Positions 1-8,272 of a stretch of 64,000 nucleotides of DNA are shown in pieces; position 1 is the stretch's first letter, and each line of letters begins with the position of its first letter. The notes below the pieces were generated by a model. The model had not been told where the DNA came from. It ran no database searches and was given only the letters and a program-made list of their open reading frames with translations. Location: positions 1 through 64,000 of the forward strand of contig NZ_JADEXU010000015.1 of NCBI RefSeq assembly GCF_015206895.1, given 5' to 3'. The translations under genes were made by a program, and so were the position numbers. The stretch comes from Nostoc sp. LEGE 12450. Its GTDB lineage: Bacteria > Cyanobacteriota > Cyanobacteriia > Cyanobacteriales > Nostocaceae.

Positions 1-127
<127 letters not shown>

Positions 128-347
128 GTTGTGTTTCGAGTTTGTGTATCCGAAAAAAATATTTTTCGGAATCCTAGTTACTAATTTTGGTTATTATCTT
201 TTTGGGGTTTCCAAAAAGTAAAATCCTTTGACGAGGATTGGTTTTTCTTTAAGCTTTCAAAGTATTATGTTTTTCAGGTTCAGTGGTGGTTGGCTTCTCT
301 CGCCTTTCCACTTAACTAGAGTAACTAGTCATCCCCTGGTTTGTCAA
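128..347 (-). promoter_or_regulatory. 16S rRNA leader with hairpins, boxA-like motif and candidate promoter
   Basis: Upstream of the 16S gene (minus strand), a perfect TTGACA sits at 342-347, followed 18 nt later by TACTCT (318-323), a weak -10. The transcribed leader has a boxA-like TGAACCTGAAAAACA (268-282), as used for antitermination of rRNA operons. It also has three short hairpins: 222-239 (AATCCT/AGGATT), 198-218 (CTTTTTGG/CCAAAAAG) and 149-170 (TCCGAAAAA/TTTTTCGGA). Their role in rRNA processing is inferred from position. The TTGACA is clear; the -10 is uncertain. Confidence 0.45.
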
Positions 348-757
348 GGGGTAAATTTATTTTTTTTATAAAAGGGCAAATCTCTTGGCTGGCATTACTT
401 TCAAGTGAATGGCTTAAGCAATATAGGCAAGGCATAGACGCAGTAGCTGAACTTTATATAGCTAGTTAGTTTTTCATTGGCTCTGATGCAAGCTAAGTGA
501 TTATAGTAATCATTATCGAAAAAGGTAGGAGGCAGTCTTGCTGGAGGGATTTATCCTAAATCCAAATCCTGAACTAACTATATATAAAAATATAAAAGCA
601 TAGTTGTTCCAGAGCCTCCGGTTAAAGGCTCCCATCTTATGACTGGATGCCTACTCCACAAGATTCGTTACAGTGAGTCTAGCGGTGTAGACGGATTTCA
701 CAATTTATAATAAGTTTTTGAGAAAAAGCTAAAAACTAGACTAGGCAATAAATACAG

Positions 758-1618
758 ATGATCCGACCGCGTAAGGTCTTTGCTCAACATTGGCTCAAAA
801 GTGAAAAGGCGCTCGACGCAATTATAAAAGCAGCGGAGTGTACAGAAAGCGATCGCTCCGTCAAAGGCGATCGCATCCTGGAAATTGGGCCTGGAACTGG
901 TATTCTAACTCGTCGTTTATTACCCTTAGTGCAATCTCTGATTGCAGTAGAGATAGACCGCGACTTATGCCATCTGTTGTCAAAGCAACTGGGTAAGACT
1001 GAAAATTTCTTATTGCTGCAAGGCGATTTTCTCACCCTGGATTTACCATCTTATTTGGTAGCCTTTCCCAATTTCCAAAAGCCAAACAAAGTAGTAGCCA
1101 ATATTCCCTACAACATTACAGGGCCAATCATTGAGAAACTACTGGGTACGATCGCAAATCCCAACCCCGAACCATTTGACTCTATAGTATTGCTGGTACA
1201 AAAAGAGGTGGCAGAAAGGTTGTATGCTAAACCAGGGTCAAAAACCTTTGGGGCGTTGACCGTGCGGGTACAGTATTTGGCTGAGTGTGAGTTAATCTGC
1301 ACAGTCCCAGCCTCTGCATTCCATCCAGCGCCAAAAGTTGATTCAGCAGTGGTAAGATTACGTCCCCGAAAAATAGAAATACCAGCGCTTAATCCCCGAC
1401 AGTTAGAGACTTTCTTGAAGTTGGGGTTTGGTGCCAAGCGCAAAATGTTACGAAATAATTTGCAATCTGTTATAGAACGTGATCGCCTGAGCCACTTACT
1501 GGAACAATTAAAAATAAATCCCCAAGCTAGAGCCGAAGATATCAGCGTTCAGCAATGGGTAATCCTAGCAAATGAACTGGCAGTAGAGAGTGGGGAGCAG
1601 GGAGTAGGAAATAGATGA
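758..1618 (+). CDS. rsmA: 16S rRNA (adenine(1518)-N6/adenine(1519)-N6)-dimethyltransferase RsmA (KsgA)
   Basis: Cytoplasmic methyltransferase that dimethylates two adjacent adenines in helix 45 of 16S rRNA late in 30S assembly. The 286-aa product starts with the family signature PRKVFAQHWL. It then shows the SAM-binding motif LEIGPGTGILTRRLL (about residues 42-56), the acidic ribose-binding turn (AVEID), and the catalytic motif NIPYN (115-119) for N6-adenine methylation. The C-terminal helical domain contains KRKMLRNNL. The last ten or so residues (ESGEQGVGNR) are encoded by GGGGAGCAGGGAG-type intergenic repeat DNA, so the extreme C-terminus is probably a recent extension. ispE follows 70 bp downstream, the usual cyanobacterial arrangement. 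Confidence 0.96.
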   Translation: MIRPRKVFAQHWLKSEKALDAIIKAAECTESDRSVKGDRILEIGPGTGILTRRLLPLVQSLIAVEIDRDLCHLLSKQLGKTENFLLLQGDFLTLDLPSYLVAFPNFQKPNKVVANIPYNITGPIIEKLLGTIANPNPEPFDSIVLLVQKEVAERLYAKPGSKTFGALTVRVQYLAECELICTVPASAFHPAPKVDSAVVRLRPRKIEIPALNPRQLETFLKLGFGAKRKMLRNNLQSVIERDRLSHLLEQLKINPQARAEDISVQQWVILANELAVESGEQGVGNR

Positions 1619-1627
1619 CAAGATAAA

Positions 1628-1684
1628 ATGGATTTTTTCCCATTCCCCAATTCCGCATTGCCCATTGCCCATTCCCCATTCTTA
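1628..1684. repeat. Short tandem CCCATTCCCCA/CCCATTGCCCATT repeats
   Basis: The gap between rsmA and ispE consists of degenerate copies of CCCATTCCCC and CATTGCCCATTG. These short tandem repeats are typical of intergenic DNA in Nostoc and Anabaena. A TTG inside the tract extends the ispE frame upstream, but that would put repeat-coded residues at the N-terminus, which argues for the ATG at 1689 as the start. Confidence 0.7.
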
Positions 1685-1688
1685 TAAA

Positions 1689-2642
1689 ATGCGTTCCTAC
1701 AGCTTAATTGCTCCTGCTAAAATCAACTTGTATCTGGAAATCATTGGCGATCGCCCCGATGGTTATCATGAGTTAGCCATGATACTTCAAAGTATCGGAC
1801 TTTCAGATCAAATTGATGTGCGTTCCATCAGCACTGACAGCATTCGTGTTCACTGCAACCACCCACAAGTACCGACAGATAAAAGTAATCTGGCATACCG
1901 GGCAGCAGAATTAATGGTCAGGCAATTTCCCGAAGCCTTTGCTAAATATGGCGGTGTGGAGATTACCGTCAATAAGCAGATTCCTGTAGCGGCTGGGTTG
2001 GCTGGTGGTTCGACGAATGCAGCAGCTGTGTTAGTAGGTATAGATTTACTGTGGAAGTTGGGATTAACTCAGTCTGAATTAGAAGAGTTAGGAGGTACAC
2101 TCGGTTCTGATGTCCCATTTTGTGTAGCGGGTGGAACTGCGATCGCAACAGGTAGGGGTGAGCAACTTTCTCCCCTGCCGAGTTTAGATAACATATATAT
2201 AGTATTGGGGAAATACCGCAGTCTGGAAGTTTCCACACCTTGGGCATACAAAACCTATCGACAGCAGTTTGGTCATTCTTATATTAGAGATACCGATAAT
2301 TTGGTAGCACGTGCTAGTGCAGTTCATTCAGGAGCAATAGTAAAAGCTATCTTGCATAAAGATACGAGAGAAATTGCCCAAAAATTGCACAATGATTTAG
2401 AGCGTGTGGTATTGCCAGCCTATCCCCAAGTTTTGCAGTTGCGAGAAGTGTTTGCAAATCAGGAAGGCGTTTTAGAAACAATGATGTCCGGTTCTGGCCC
2501 AACAGTATTTGCTCTTTTTGAGTCTCAACAGCAGGCAGAACTAGTTTTGCAGCAAGTAAGGGAAGCAATTATTGATGAGGACTTAGAATTGTTTGTAACT
2601 CGGACAATTACGCATGGTATTAAAGTGACATCATCTGTTTAA
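1689..2642 (+). CDS. ispE: 4-diphosphocytidyl-2-C-methyl-D-erythritol kinase
   Basis: GHMP-family kinase that phosphorylates CDP-methylerythritol in the plastid-type (MEP) isoprenoid pathway, feeding carotenoids, phytol and quinones. The 317-aa product has the N-terminal substrate motif APAKINLYLEI followed by DGYHEL. The ATP-binding glycine/serine loop is PVAAGLAGGSTNAAA (about residues 100-114), and the C-terminal GHMP motif is MMSGSGPTVFAL (near 265). ATG at 1689 is chosen because MRSYSLIAPAKINL is the usual family start and the upstream extension is repeat DNA. It lies between rsmA and the small membrane protein gene on the same strand, so the three may be co-transcribed. Confidence 0.96.
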   Translation: MRSYSLIAPAKINLYLEIIGDRPDGYHELAMILQSIGLSDQIDVRSISTDSIRVHCNHPQVPTDKSNLAYRAAELMVRQFPEAFAKYGGVEITVNKQIPVAAGLAGGSTNAAAVLVGIDLLWKLGLTQSELEELGGTLGSDVPFCVAGGTAIATGRGEQLSPLPSLDNIYIVLGKYRSLEVSTPWAYKTYRQQFGHSYIRDTDNLVARASAVHSGAIVKAILHKDTREIAQKLHNDLERVVLPAYPQVLQLREVFANQEGVLETMMSGSGPTVFALFESQQQAELVLQQVREAIIDEDLELFVTRTITHGIKVTSSV

Positions 2643-2703
2643 ATAATTCTTTTTCCTTAATTAAGGATAATGTCCCAACTAAAAATCTGAAATCCAAAAT
2701 CCT

Positions 2704-3033
2704 ATGAGTGACCAAAATTTAACGCCACCAACTGATACTAAAATACAGGCGACAGCTAGTCCTTTACGCTGTTTAACTGGGGCGGTTATTTCTGGAGGAA
2801 TGGGATATGCAATGTATTCGCTGATGATTGCGATCGCTACAAATTTTGCTGCTAAACCCCTCCATTCAATTAATCCATTAGTAATTAAAATTTCCTCTGC
2901 TGTTCGGACTCTGGTTGTTGGTGTAGTTGCTTTAGGAAGCGGAATATTTGGTATAGTAGCAATTGGTTTGTTGGCTTTGGGAGTGCAATTATTAATGCAG
3001 CAGTTGAGCAAGCAAAAAAGTAGTGAAAACTAG
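2704..3033 (+). CDS. Small two-helix membrane protein (DUF3082-like)
   Basis: This 109-aa protein has a polar N-terminus followed by two hydrophobic segments, roughly residues 25-48 (GAVISGGMGYAMYSLMIAIA) and 65-98. This layout matches the DUF3082 family of small membrane proteins found in cyanobacteria and chloroplasts, which often lie next to ispE. The family assignment is from memory of the pattern; no function is known to me. It starts 61 bp after ispE and probably shares its transcript. It ends 14 bp before the convergent response-regulator gene. Confidence 0.75.
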   Translation: MSDQNLTPPTDTKIQATASPLRCLTGAVISGGMGYAMYSLMIAIATNFAAKPLHSINPLVIKISSAVRTLVVGVVALGSGIFGIVAIGLLALGVQLLMQQLSKQKSSEN

Positions 3034-3047
3034 TAATTTGCTTTTAA

Positions 3048-3917
3048 TCAGCAACCCAAAGGCACAAGTTTTTCTAACGAACCATGATTTTTGATCAATT
3101 GTAGCTTTGCGTTTCTAGAAGACTGAAGAAGTTGTTGCTGTTTTCTCCAAGTTTTGGGAGAAAGCCCGTGGTGTTGACGAAACTGGCGAGAAAAATGACA
3201 TGTATTTTGATAGCCCAGTGCAATAGCAATCTGGTCGATTGTCTGATTAGTATCTCTGAGTAAAGGACGTGCTGCTGCCATTCGACGCTTAACAATCCAA
3301 GCGTTTACAGTTTCTCCTGTTTGTTTGGCTACTCGGTTAGTCAAGTAAGCAGGCGAATAACCAACCGCAACAGCCACATCAGATAAAGTAATTCCTTGGC
3401 GATAATTAGCTTCAATAAAGTCGAAAACTGCTTGCAATTGGGGAACAGATGGAAAAATGGACTCGGAGTTGAACGATAAAGGTGGTGATTGAGCGCCTTG
3501 ATGAGAGTTAGTAGCGTACCAAGACCTCAAAAAAGCTTGCTTTTCTAATCGGACAGCGATCGCTCTGAGCAAATCTTCTATACTAGAGGGTTTAGTCAGA
3601 TAATCATCCGCTCCCAACTCCATACCTTTGCGAACATCTGTTTGAGTATTACTCCCAGTCAAAAAAATGAAAGGAATAATTGCTGTGTGAGGATCTTGGC
3701 GCAACCTAGCCAAAACGGTGTAGCCATCCATATCTGGCATTTGAATATCGCAAATCACTAAGTCGGGTAAATGCTGTTGTGCTTTCTGGATACCAGCTAC
3801 TCCATCTTCAGCACCTATGGTGTCAAAACCTTGAGCCTCAAGAACTTCTAAGAAGAGATTGCGAGTAACAGCATCATCTTCAATTACAAGAATTTTTTTC
3901 GACGATTCGTATCTCAT
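3048..3917 (-). CDS. Response regulator: receiver domain fused to AraC-type DNA-binding domain
   Basis: Two-component response regulator of 289 aa. The N-terminal receiver domain (about 7-125) has the acidic cluster E13-D14-D15, phosphoacceptor D57 (in VICDIQMPDMDG), T87 and K109 (in DYLTKP), so it should be phosphorylatable. The C-terminal part (about 170-270) is an AraC/XylS double helix-turn-helix; the second helix pair is in IDQIAIALGYQNTCHFSRQF and the family end is HHGLSPKTWR. ATG at 3917 is preferred to an upstream TTG at 3959 because the receiver fold begins directly after it. No histidine kinase gene is adjacent, so the partner is unknown. Phosphorylation-controlled transcription regulation is inferred from the domains. 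Confidence 0.9.
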   Translation of the reverse strand: MRYESSKKILVIEDDAVTRNLFLEVLEAQGFDTIGAEDGVAGIQKAQQHLPDLVICDIQMPDMDGYTVLARLRQDPHTAIIPFIFLTGSNTQTDVRKGMELGADDYLTKPSSIEDLLRAIAVRLEKQAFLRSWYATNSHQGAQSPPLSFNSESIFPSVPQLQAVFDFIEANYRQGITLSDVAVAVGYSPAYLTNRVAKQTGETVNAWIVKRRMAAARPLLRDTNQTIDQIAIALGYQNTCHFSRQFRQHHGLSPKTWRKQQQLLQSSRNAKLQLIKNHGSLEKLVPLGC

Positions 3918-3959
3918 TTTTGCATCACTAGAATTTTTGTGGCAGGGAATGATGACCAA

Positions 3960-5653
3960 ATTCTATGCCGAGTCATCTATCAAAAAAGTTATATGTGTTG
4001 AGTTGAAAATGATTATTAATTAACAACTCAGAACACTACCATCAGGAAACCAGCAAATCTCTAATTCTGGCTGTAGCACCAATTAAGGGTTAGATTGAAC
4101 TAACGTAATAAAGGCCAGAATCCATATCCCTGGTCACTCGGTTAAATAAGTCAGTGCTATAGCCATTGATGAGTTGCTAATCATAATTTTCTAAAATCAT
4201 CATGGTGCTATTGGCTATTTATAAATAAATGGAATTCAAAAGAATCAGAAGTTATTTATTGCTTTTAAAGATAATTTTAACAATAAAAAGAGAAAATTTT
4301 ATATTGGTAATATAAAGATATTATTGCTAAATACATAAGTAAGCGCTATCTTACTCTTCATTCAATATTAGAAAAGTAAAATAGTGTTTATTCTTACAGC
4401 CGATAATTATTTCTTATAAGTTAAAAACAAATATATAAAACTTGATATAGTCAAAATTACAATATCAAAAAACTACCTTTTTTATCCTTTTGACTATATT
4501 AATAAAATTAAGGGCAATATTTGATATTTATGCTTTAACCTAATTCACATAGATATACATAACTGACTTCAACCCATTAAATATAACAATAATGCAGTTT
4601 TTAGCCATCTTCAGTAATTTGTCTCTGAGAAAGGTTTTGATAATCTTTTTCAAAGTTATATCCAAAAATGCAATAAATAATATGCTACAAAACTCTATAC
4701 TAATTTTGATTTTAGCTAATCATTTATAACTGTTATGCAATCAAGAGAAGAACCATAAGTCAAAAACTTTGGTTTATAATACAATAATTTTGTCAATTCT
4801 AATTTAAATATATTCGTTCTAAGACCTATAGTTTTAATAAGTAAATTATTGCTCATTAATTTAACTGATCCTAAATTTGCTCACTTAGGCATCTAACAAC
4901 ATGATTGGACAGCTTGTCATCTGTCACAAGGAGTAAATTATTTTTATCGCTCATGCACTTATAGCTTACAAATATTCCAAAAGAAATAGGAAATATTAAG
5001 TAAGGGATGTATTGATAAATACAATCTATGATTTTTTTGGTACTTGTACCTTCTGAAAGGTCTAATTAGAGGACATTGGCAGAGAAGTTCAATAAAATCA
5101 CATCTCTTTACTAGATATATAAAACTTAATAAATTTTATATCCCCTTTCCAAAGTCTAAATTGGTATAACGCTAATGAAAATAAATAAAATTTCAAAAGC
5201 GAAAAAATAGACATATCTATCAAAAAATCGTTCATATACTCCTTTGCTAAAGATTGAGTAAGCTTAACGAAGAAGCAGCTTCTGCAATACGGTTTATCTG
5301 TAAGAGCGGGTTTAACAAGATATTTTATGATCTGCTTAATCCCGCCCCTACTTTCAATATAAATTTGTAATAGTTATTAACTTTATTTAAGTTAACTTAA
5401 GCACTATTTTGTAATCTTGTTATTTCAGATATGGACAATGCTCTTGAAGAAATTGCAGAAAATGATGTGATTCGTGGAGTCAAATATTAAACATTTTTAA
5501 TAGCTAATCATTTTTAGAATAAGTCCGGCTGGTATTTATTGTAATAGGTGTGCAGATATCAAAGCTGGATAATTGGCTGGATTGGAGAAAGGAAAAAGAA
5601 GATAAATGTCGCCAAATACAAAACAGTTTTAATTTACATACAAGAGGTATTCT
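3960..5653. other. 1.7 kb AT-rich intergenic region without a convincing gene
   Basis: I find no protein of believable length or composition here on either strand. The DNA is very AT-rich. The clearest structure is the hairpin at 5304-5347. A 19-codon frame at 5431-5490 (MDNALEEIAENDVIRGVKY) reads like protein but has no ribosome-binding site; it could be a remnant. The length and position suggest a long leader or regulatory zone for the hetP homologue at 5654, but this is inference. Confidence 0.6.
5304..5347. repeat. Imperfect 18-bp inverted repeat upstream of the hetP homologue
   Basis: GAGCGGGTTTAACAAGAT (5304-5321) pairs with ATCTGCTTAATCCCGCCC (5330-5347), 14 of 18 positions matching, around an 8-nt AT loop. 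No T-run follows on the plus strand, so a simple terminator is unlikely. It could be an operator for a dimeric regulator or an RNA structure in the leader. The GGG...CCC-type palindrome is in the style of HetR-bound sites, but I cannot claim a match. Confidence 0.5.
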
Positions 5654-5932
5654 ATGACTCAAAATATCACTGGTTATCAAACACAAACGGGTAAGAAAAT
5701 CAACAATGAACAAATTGAGCAAATTCTCAAAGCGATTATTGCTGGCAAGTATTCCTGGGCATGTGTTTTAATTCTGCGGTTTGCTGGGTACAATCCCATA
5801 GACTATATACCTTACCGCACCTACATTCGACTGCTCAAAAATAACTGCTTAGTTGAAAGTTCAAAACAAAATAAAACTGATACTAAGGCTGTAGAAGCGT
5901 TAAGTTTGAAATCGACCTGGCTTCATCTTTGA
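5654..5932 (+). CDS. HetP-family heterocyst commitment protein homologue
   Basis: The 92-aa product contains the core of the HetP family: AIIAGKYSWACVLILRFAGYNP followed by YIPYRTYIRLLKNN (about residues 28-66, split by DY). HetP and its paralogues in Anabaena promote or delay commitment of a cell to become a heterocyst, downstream of HetR. The ATG at 5654 has a good Shine-Dalgarno sequence (AAGAGG, 8 nt upstream). The N-terminus and C-terminal tail are low in conservation, as usual for the family. Which of the several paralogues it matches cannot be decided from the sequence alone. The 1.7 kb non-coding stretch upstream is unusual for such a small gene and suggests complex regulation. Confidence 0.88.
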   Translation: MTQNITGYQTQTGKKINNEQIEQILKAIIAGKYSWACVLILRFAGYNPIDYIPYRTYIRLLKNNCLVESSKQNKTDTKAVEALSLKSTWLHL

Positions 5933-6176
5933 AAATGAAAATAATCAAGATAGTACAATTACTATAAATGAATGTCAGAAATTGAGGCTATTTCAACAAA
6001 ATTGACTATAACGTTCCACGAGGCAAGGATGAAGACTGGAAACTTTAAATGTCCGGTTATTTACAGATATCTATTTGTTAAAGGCGTTTCCACAAATGCT
6101 AATTAAAAATAATATCTGTTAGATAGCCTGAAATTTTATAATTCATACTTTTTTGGTCATGCCATCCTTAGCAATT

Positions 6177-7028
6177 ATGACTTACCCATTTACTACCCCT
6201 AATACTTATTTGCAACCTACTCTGAAAGAGATTATATGGCAGAAAAAGCATGAAGTTGCACAAATCCAGGAAGAGATGTCTTTGGCTTCTTTGCAACGCC
6301 AGTTAGCTGCTGCGCCAACTGTGCGAGATTTTATCTCTGCTTTGCAACAGAGTCATTACCGACCTTGTATCATTGCAGAGGTGAAAAAAGCATCCCTAAT
6401 TCATGGAATTATTAAACCAGACTTGGACCCAGTAGCGATCGCTAAAGCTTATGAACGTGGTGGCGCAACTTGTATCTCTGTCTTCACCGATCAGAAGTTC
6501 TTTTATGGCAGCTTTGAAAATTTACGCACCATCCGCTACCGGGTAAAATTGCCTCTACTGTGCAAGGAGTTCATTTTAGATCCCTGCCAAATTTATTTAG
6601 CACGGGCCGCAGGCGCAGATGCGGTGCTATTGATTGCGGCAATTCTCTCAGATAAAGAACTTCAAAACTTTTTGCGAGTGATTCACTATTTGGGAATGAA
6701 TGCTTTGATAGAAGTCCATACTTTAGCAGAACTAGATCGGGTGCTAAAGCTTGATGATGTACGCCTAATAGGAATTAACAACCAAAGTCTAGAAGATTTT
6801 AGCGTCAATATTGACACAACTGAGCAACTACTGGCGGCTAGGCGATCGCAACTACAAAGTTTGGGTATTATCGTTGTCAGTGAGTCTGGCTTGTATACAC
6901 CTGCTGATTTATCCCTTGTAGCTGAAGCTGGTACACATGCCGTTATACTTGGCGAATCTCTAATTAAACAAGAAGATACACAACAGAGTGTGCGTAATCT
7001 GCTAAAACCTACAGCTATTTTCAGATAA
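6177..7028 (+). CDS. Indole-3-glycerol-phosphate synthase paralogue (TrpC-like)
   Basis: A 283-aa TIM-barrel protein of the TrpC family, which closes the indole ring from CdRP in tryptophan synthesis. Residues matching the catalytic set are present: E68 and K70 (IAEVKK), K130 (LLCKEF), E179 (LIEVH), N201-N202 (IGINN), and the phosphate-site serines (VSESG, 235-237; ILGES). Two usual features are changed: the loop normally reading SPSxG is S73-L-I-H-G, and the Arg after INN is Gln203. This looks like a second, divergent copy rather than the housekeeping TrpC; no other trp genes are nearby. An ATG at 6159 and a TTG at 6153 are alternative starts; none has a clear ribosome-binding site. Confidence 0.85.
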   Translation: MTYPFTTPNTYLQPTLKEIIWQKKHEVAQIQEEMSLASLQRQLAAAPTVRDFISALQQSHYRPCIIAEVKKASLIHGIIKPDLDPVAIAKAYERGGATCISVFTDQKFFYGSFENLRTIRYRVKLPLLCKEFILDPCQIYLARAAGADAVLLIAAILSDKELQNFLRVIHYLGMNALIEVHTLAELDRVLKLDDVRLIGINNQSLEDFSVNIDTTEQLLAARRSQLQSLGIIVVSESGLYTPADLSLVAEAGTHAVILGESLIKQEDTQQSVRNLLKPTAIFR

Positions 7029-7283
7029 ATAGACAAAACTCTGTATATCTTTGCTTTGCCGCATTTTTGCTTCTCTACTCAAGCTTTTTTGGATTGGTGT
7101 AGAGGCGAAAGGGCTTGTCGTTAAACATTGCTCATTGAAAAGCAGATGTTGTAATTTTGGTGTATAGTGTAACCCTCGACTTTAACAGATTTTGGGTTGA
7201 CACTTTATAGACTGGCTGAAGATTCATAAATTTATACGGAATTAATACCAGCAACACTGAAATTGATAGCAACAACATCACTT

Positions 7284-7901
7284 ATGAGCAAAATTATGAA
7301 CACAAATAAAAGATATTTTTTACCCCTGATTTTTGTGACAATGGTTGTCAGCCTCAGCAGTTGTAGTTCTAACCCCACCGCTCGTAATATTGATAGCCCA
7401 AAGCCAGACCCTATAACAACACCAACGAATAGCGTATCTTCTCAGACTCCTAGCCAAATTCCTAGCGTAGCTCAGTTGAGAGAAAAATCTCCTAATCAAG
7501 AATCTCCTAAAGAAAATACACCTTCCTCATCAATTACTAAAGCTGTCACTAGCAAAACTACTAATGTAACACTACACACAAGTGATACCCAGTGTCAAGA
7601 TTTCATTTCTGAAAAGGTTTCAGTACCAGCCGAAGAACCAGTTGCAAATGTAGTAGGTAAGATATTAGAAAAACGAGATACAAGCGACTTTAGCTTGTCT
7701 GGATATCGTGTCGCCATCAAAAATGGCGTTGCTACAGTTGATCTGCGAATATCTCCTGAGTCAAAGCGGCAAATAGCTTCTCTTTCTAGTTGTGAACAGT
7801 TTGCTCTGTTTGGCAGTCTCCGCAAAACCTTAATGAGTAATAGCCAATGGAATATTAAAAAAGTTCGCTTCACTGAGCGAGGTGAGGATATTGTTCTTTA
7901 G
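7284..7901 (+). CDS. Lipoprotein with GerMN-like domain
   Basis: Predicted lipoprotein of about 205 aa. A positively charged start (MNTNKR) and hydrophobic stretch lead to a lipobox ending in VSLSSC, so the mature protein should be lipid-anchored. A Ser/Pro/Thr-rich linker (about residues 30-90) is followed by a C-terminal domain with GVATVDLRISPES and a closing strand IKKVRFTERGEDI. These match the GerMN (sporulation and spore germination) domain pattern, which in non-sporulating bacteria is found in envelope lipoproteins of unclear role. Starts at 7284 and 7296 are both possible; neither has a strong ribosome-binding site. It stands alone between trpC-like and tRNA-Gly. Confidence 0.7.
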   Translation: MSKIMNTNKRYFLPLIFVTMVVSLSSCSSNPTARNIDSPKPDPITTPTNSVSSQTPSQIPSVAQLREKSPNQESPKENTPSSSITKAVTSKTTNVTLHTSDTQCQDFISEKVSVPAEEPVANVVGKILEKRDTSDFSLSGYRVAIKNGVATVDLRISPESKRQIASLSSCEQFALFGSLRKTLMSNSQWNIKKVRFTERGEDIVL

Positions 7902-8047
7902 CTAAAGAAGCTAAAAAGATTTTTAATCTAAACAGCCATAGGACTTATAGATCAGCAGTTGCCAAAACAGTATATGTTTTAGCCAATTGAAAACATCTGT
8001 AAATAGTGGTATAATTTACCTCAGACTTGAGTTTATGGCAGTGATTT

Positions 8048-8119
8048 GCGGGCGTAATTCAGTGGTAGAATGTCATCTTCCCATGGTGAACGTCGTGGGT
8101 TCGAGTCCCATCGCCCGCT
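8048..8119 (+). tRNA. tRNA-Gly (anticodon CCC)
   Basis: A complete cloverleaf can be drawn. The acceptor stem GCGGGCG/CGCCCGC is perfect, the D stem is ATTC/GAAT with AGTGGTA, the anticodon stem is TCATC/GGTGA with loop TTCCCAT (anticodon CCC, reading GGG), and the T arm is GTGGG-TTCGAGT-CCCAT. The discriminator base is T at 8119 and the 3' CCA is not encoded, as usual in cyanobacteria. Confidence 0.97.
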
Positions 8120-8272
8120 TTAAAATTTAGAATGTAAGCTACCAATATGATTGTTTCTGTTGGTATAGTCGCTTTTGAGTTTGTGTCAGATGCAGGGAGC
8201 AAAAGCGTTTAGATGCTCGCTAATAGATGACGGCTAATGGTAAAAAACAATTAGCGATTAGCAATTAGCACT

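Noticed and set aside
5431-5490. 19-codon frame MDNALEEIAENDVIRGVKY
   Set aside because: Protein-like but no ribosome-binding site and too short to judge; no RGSGR-type peptide motif is present that would make it a PatS/HetN-like signal.
6029-6106. 25-codon frame after the hetP homologue (MKTGNFKCPVIYRYLFVKGV...)
   Set aside because: Starts next to a weak AAGG but is too short and without any supporting context.
8048-8119. tRNA-Gly considered as an integration site for a genomic island
   Set aside because: No integrase gene follows and I see no repeat of the tRNA 3' end nearby.
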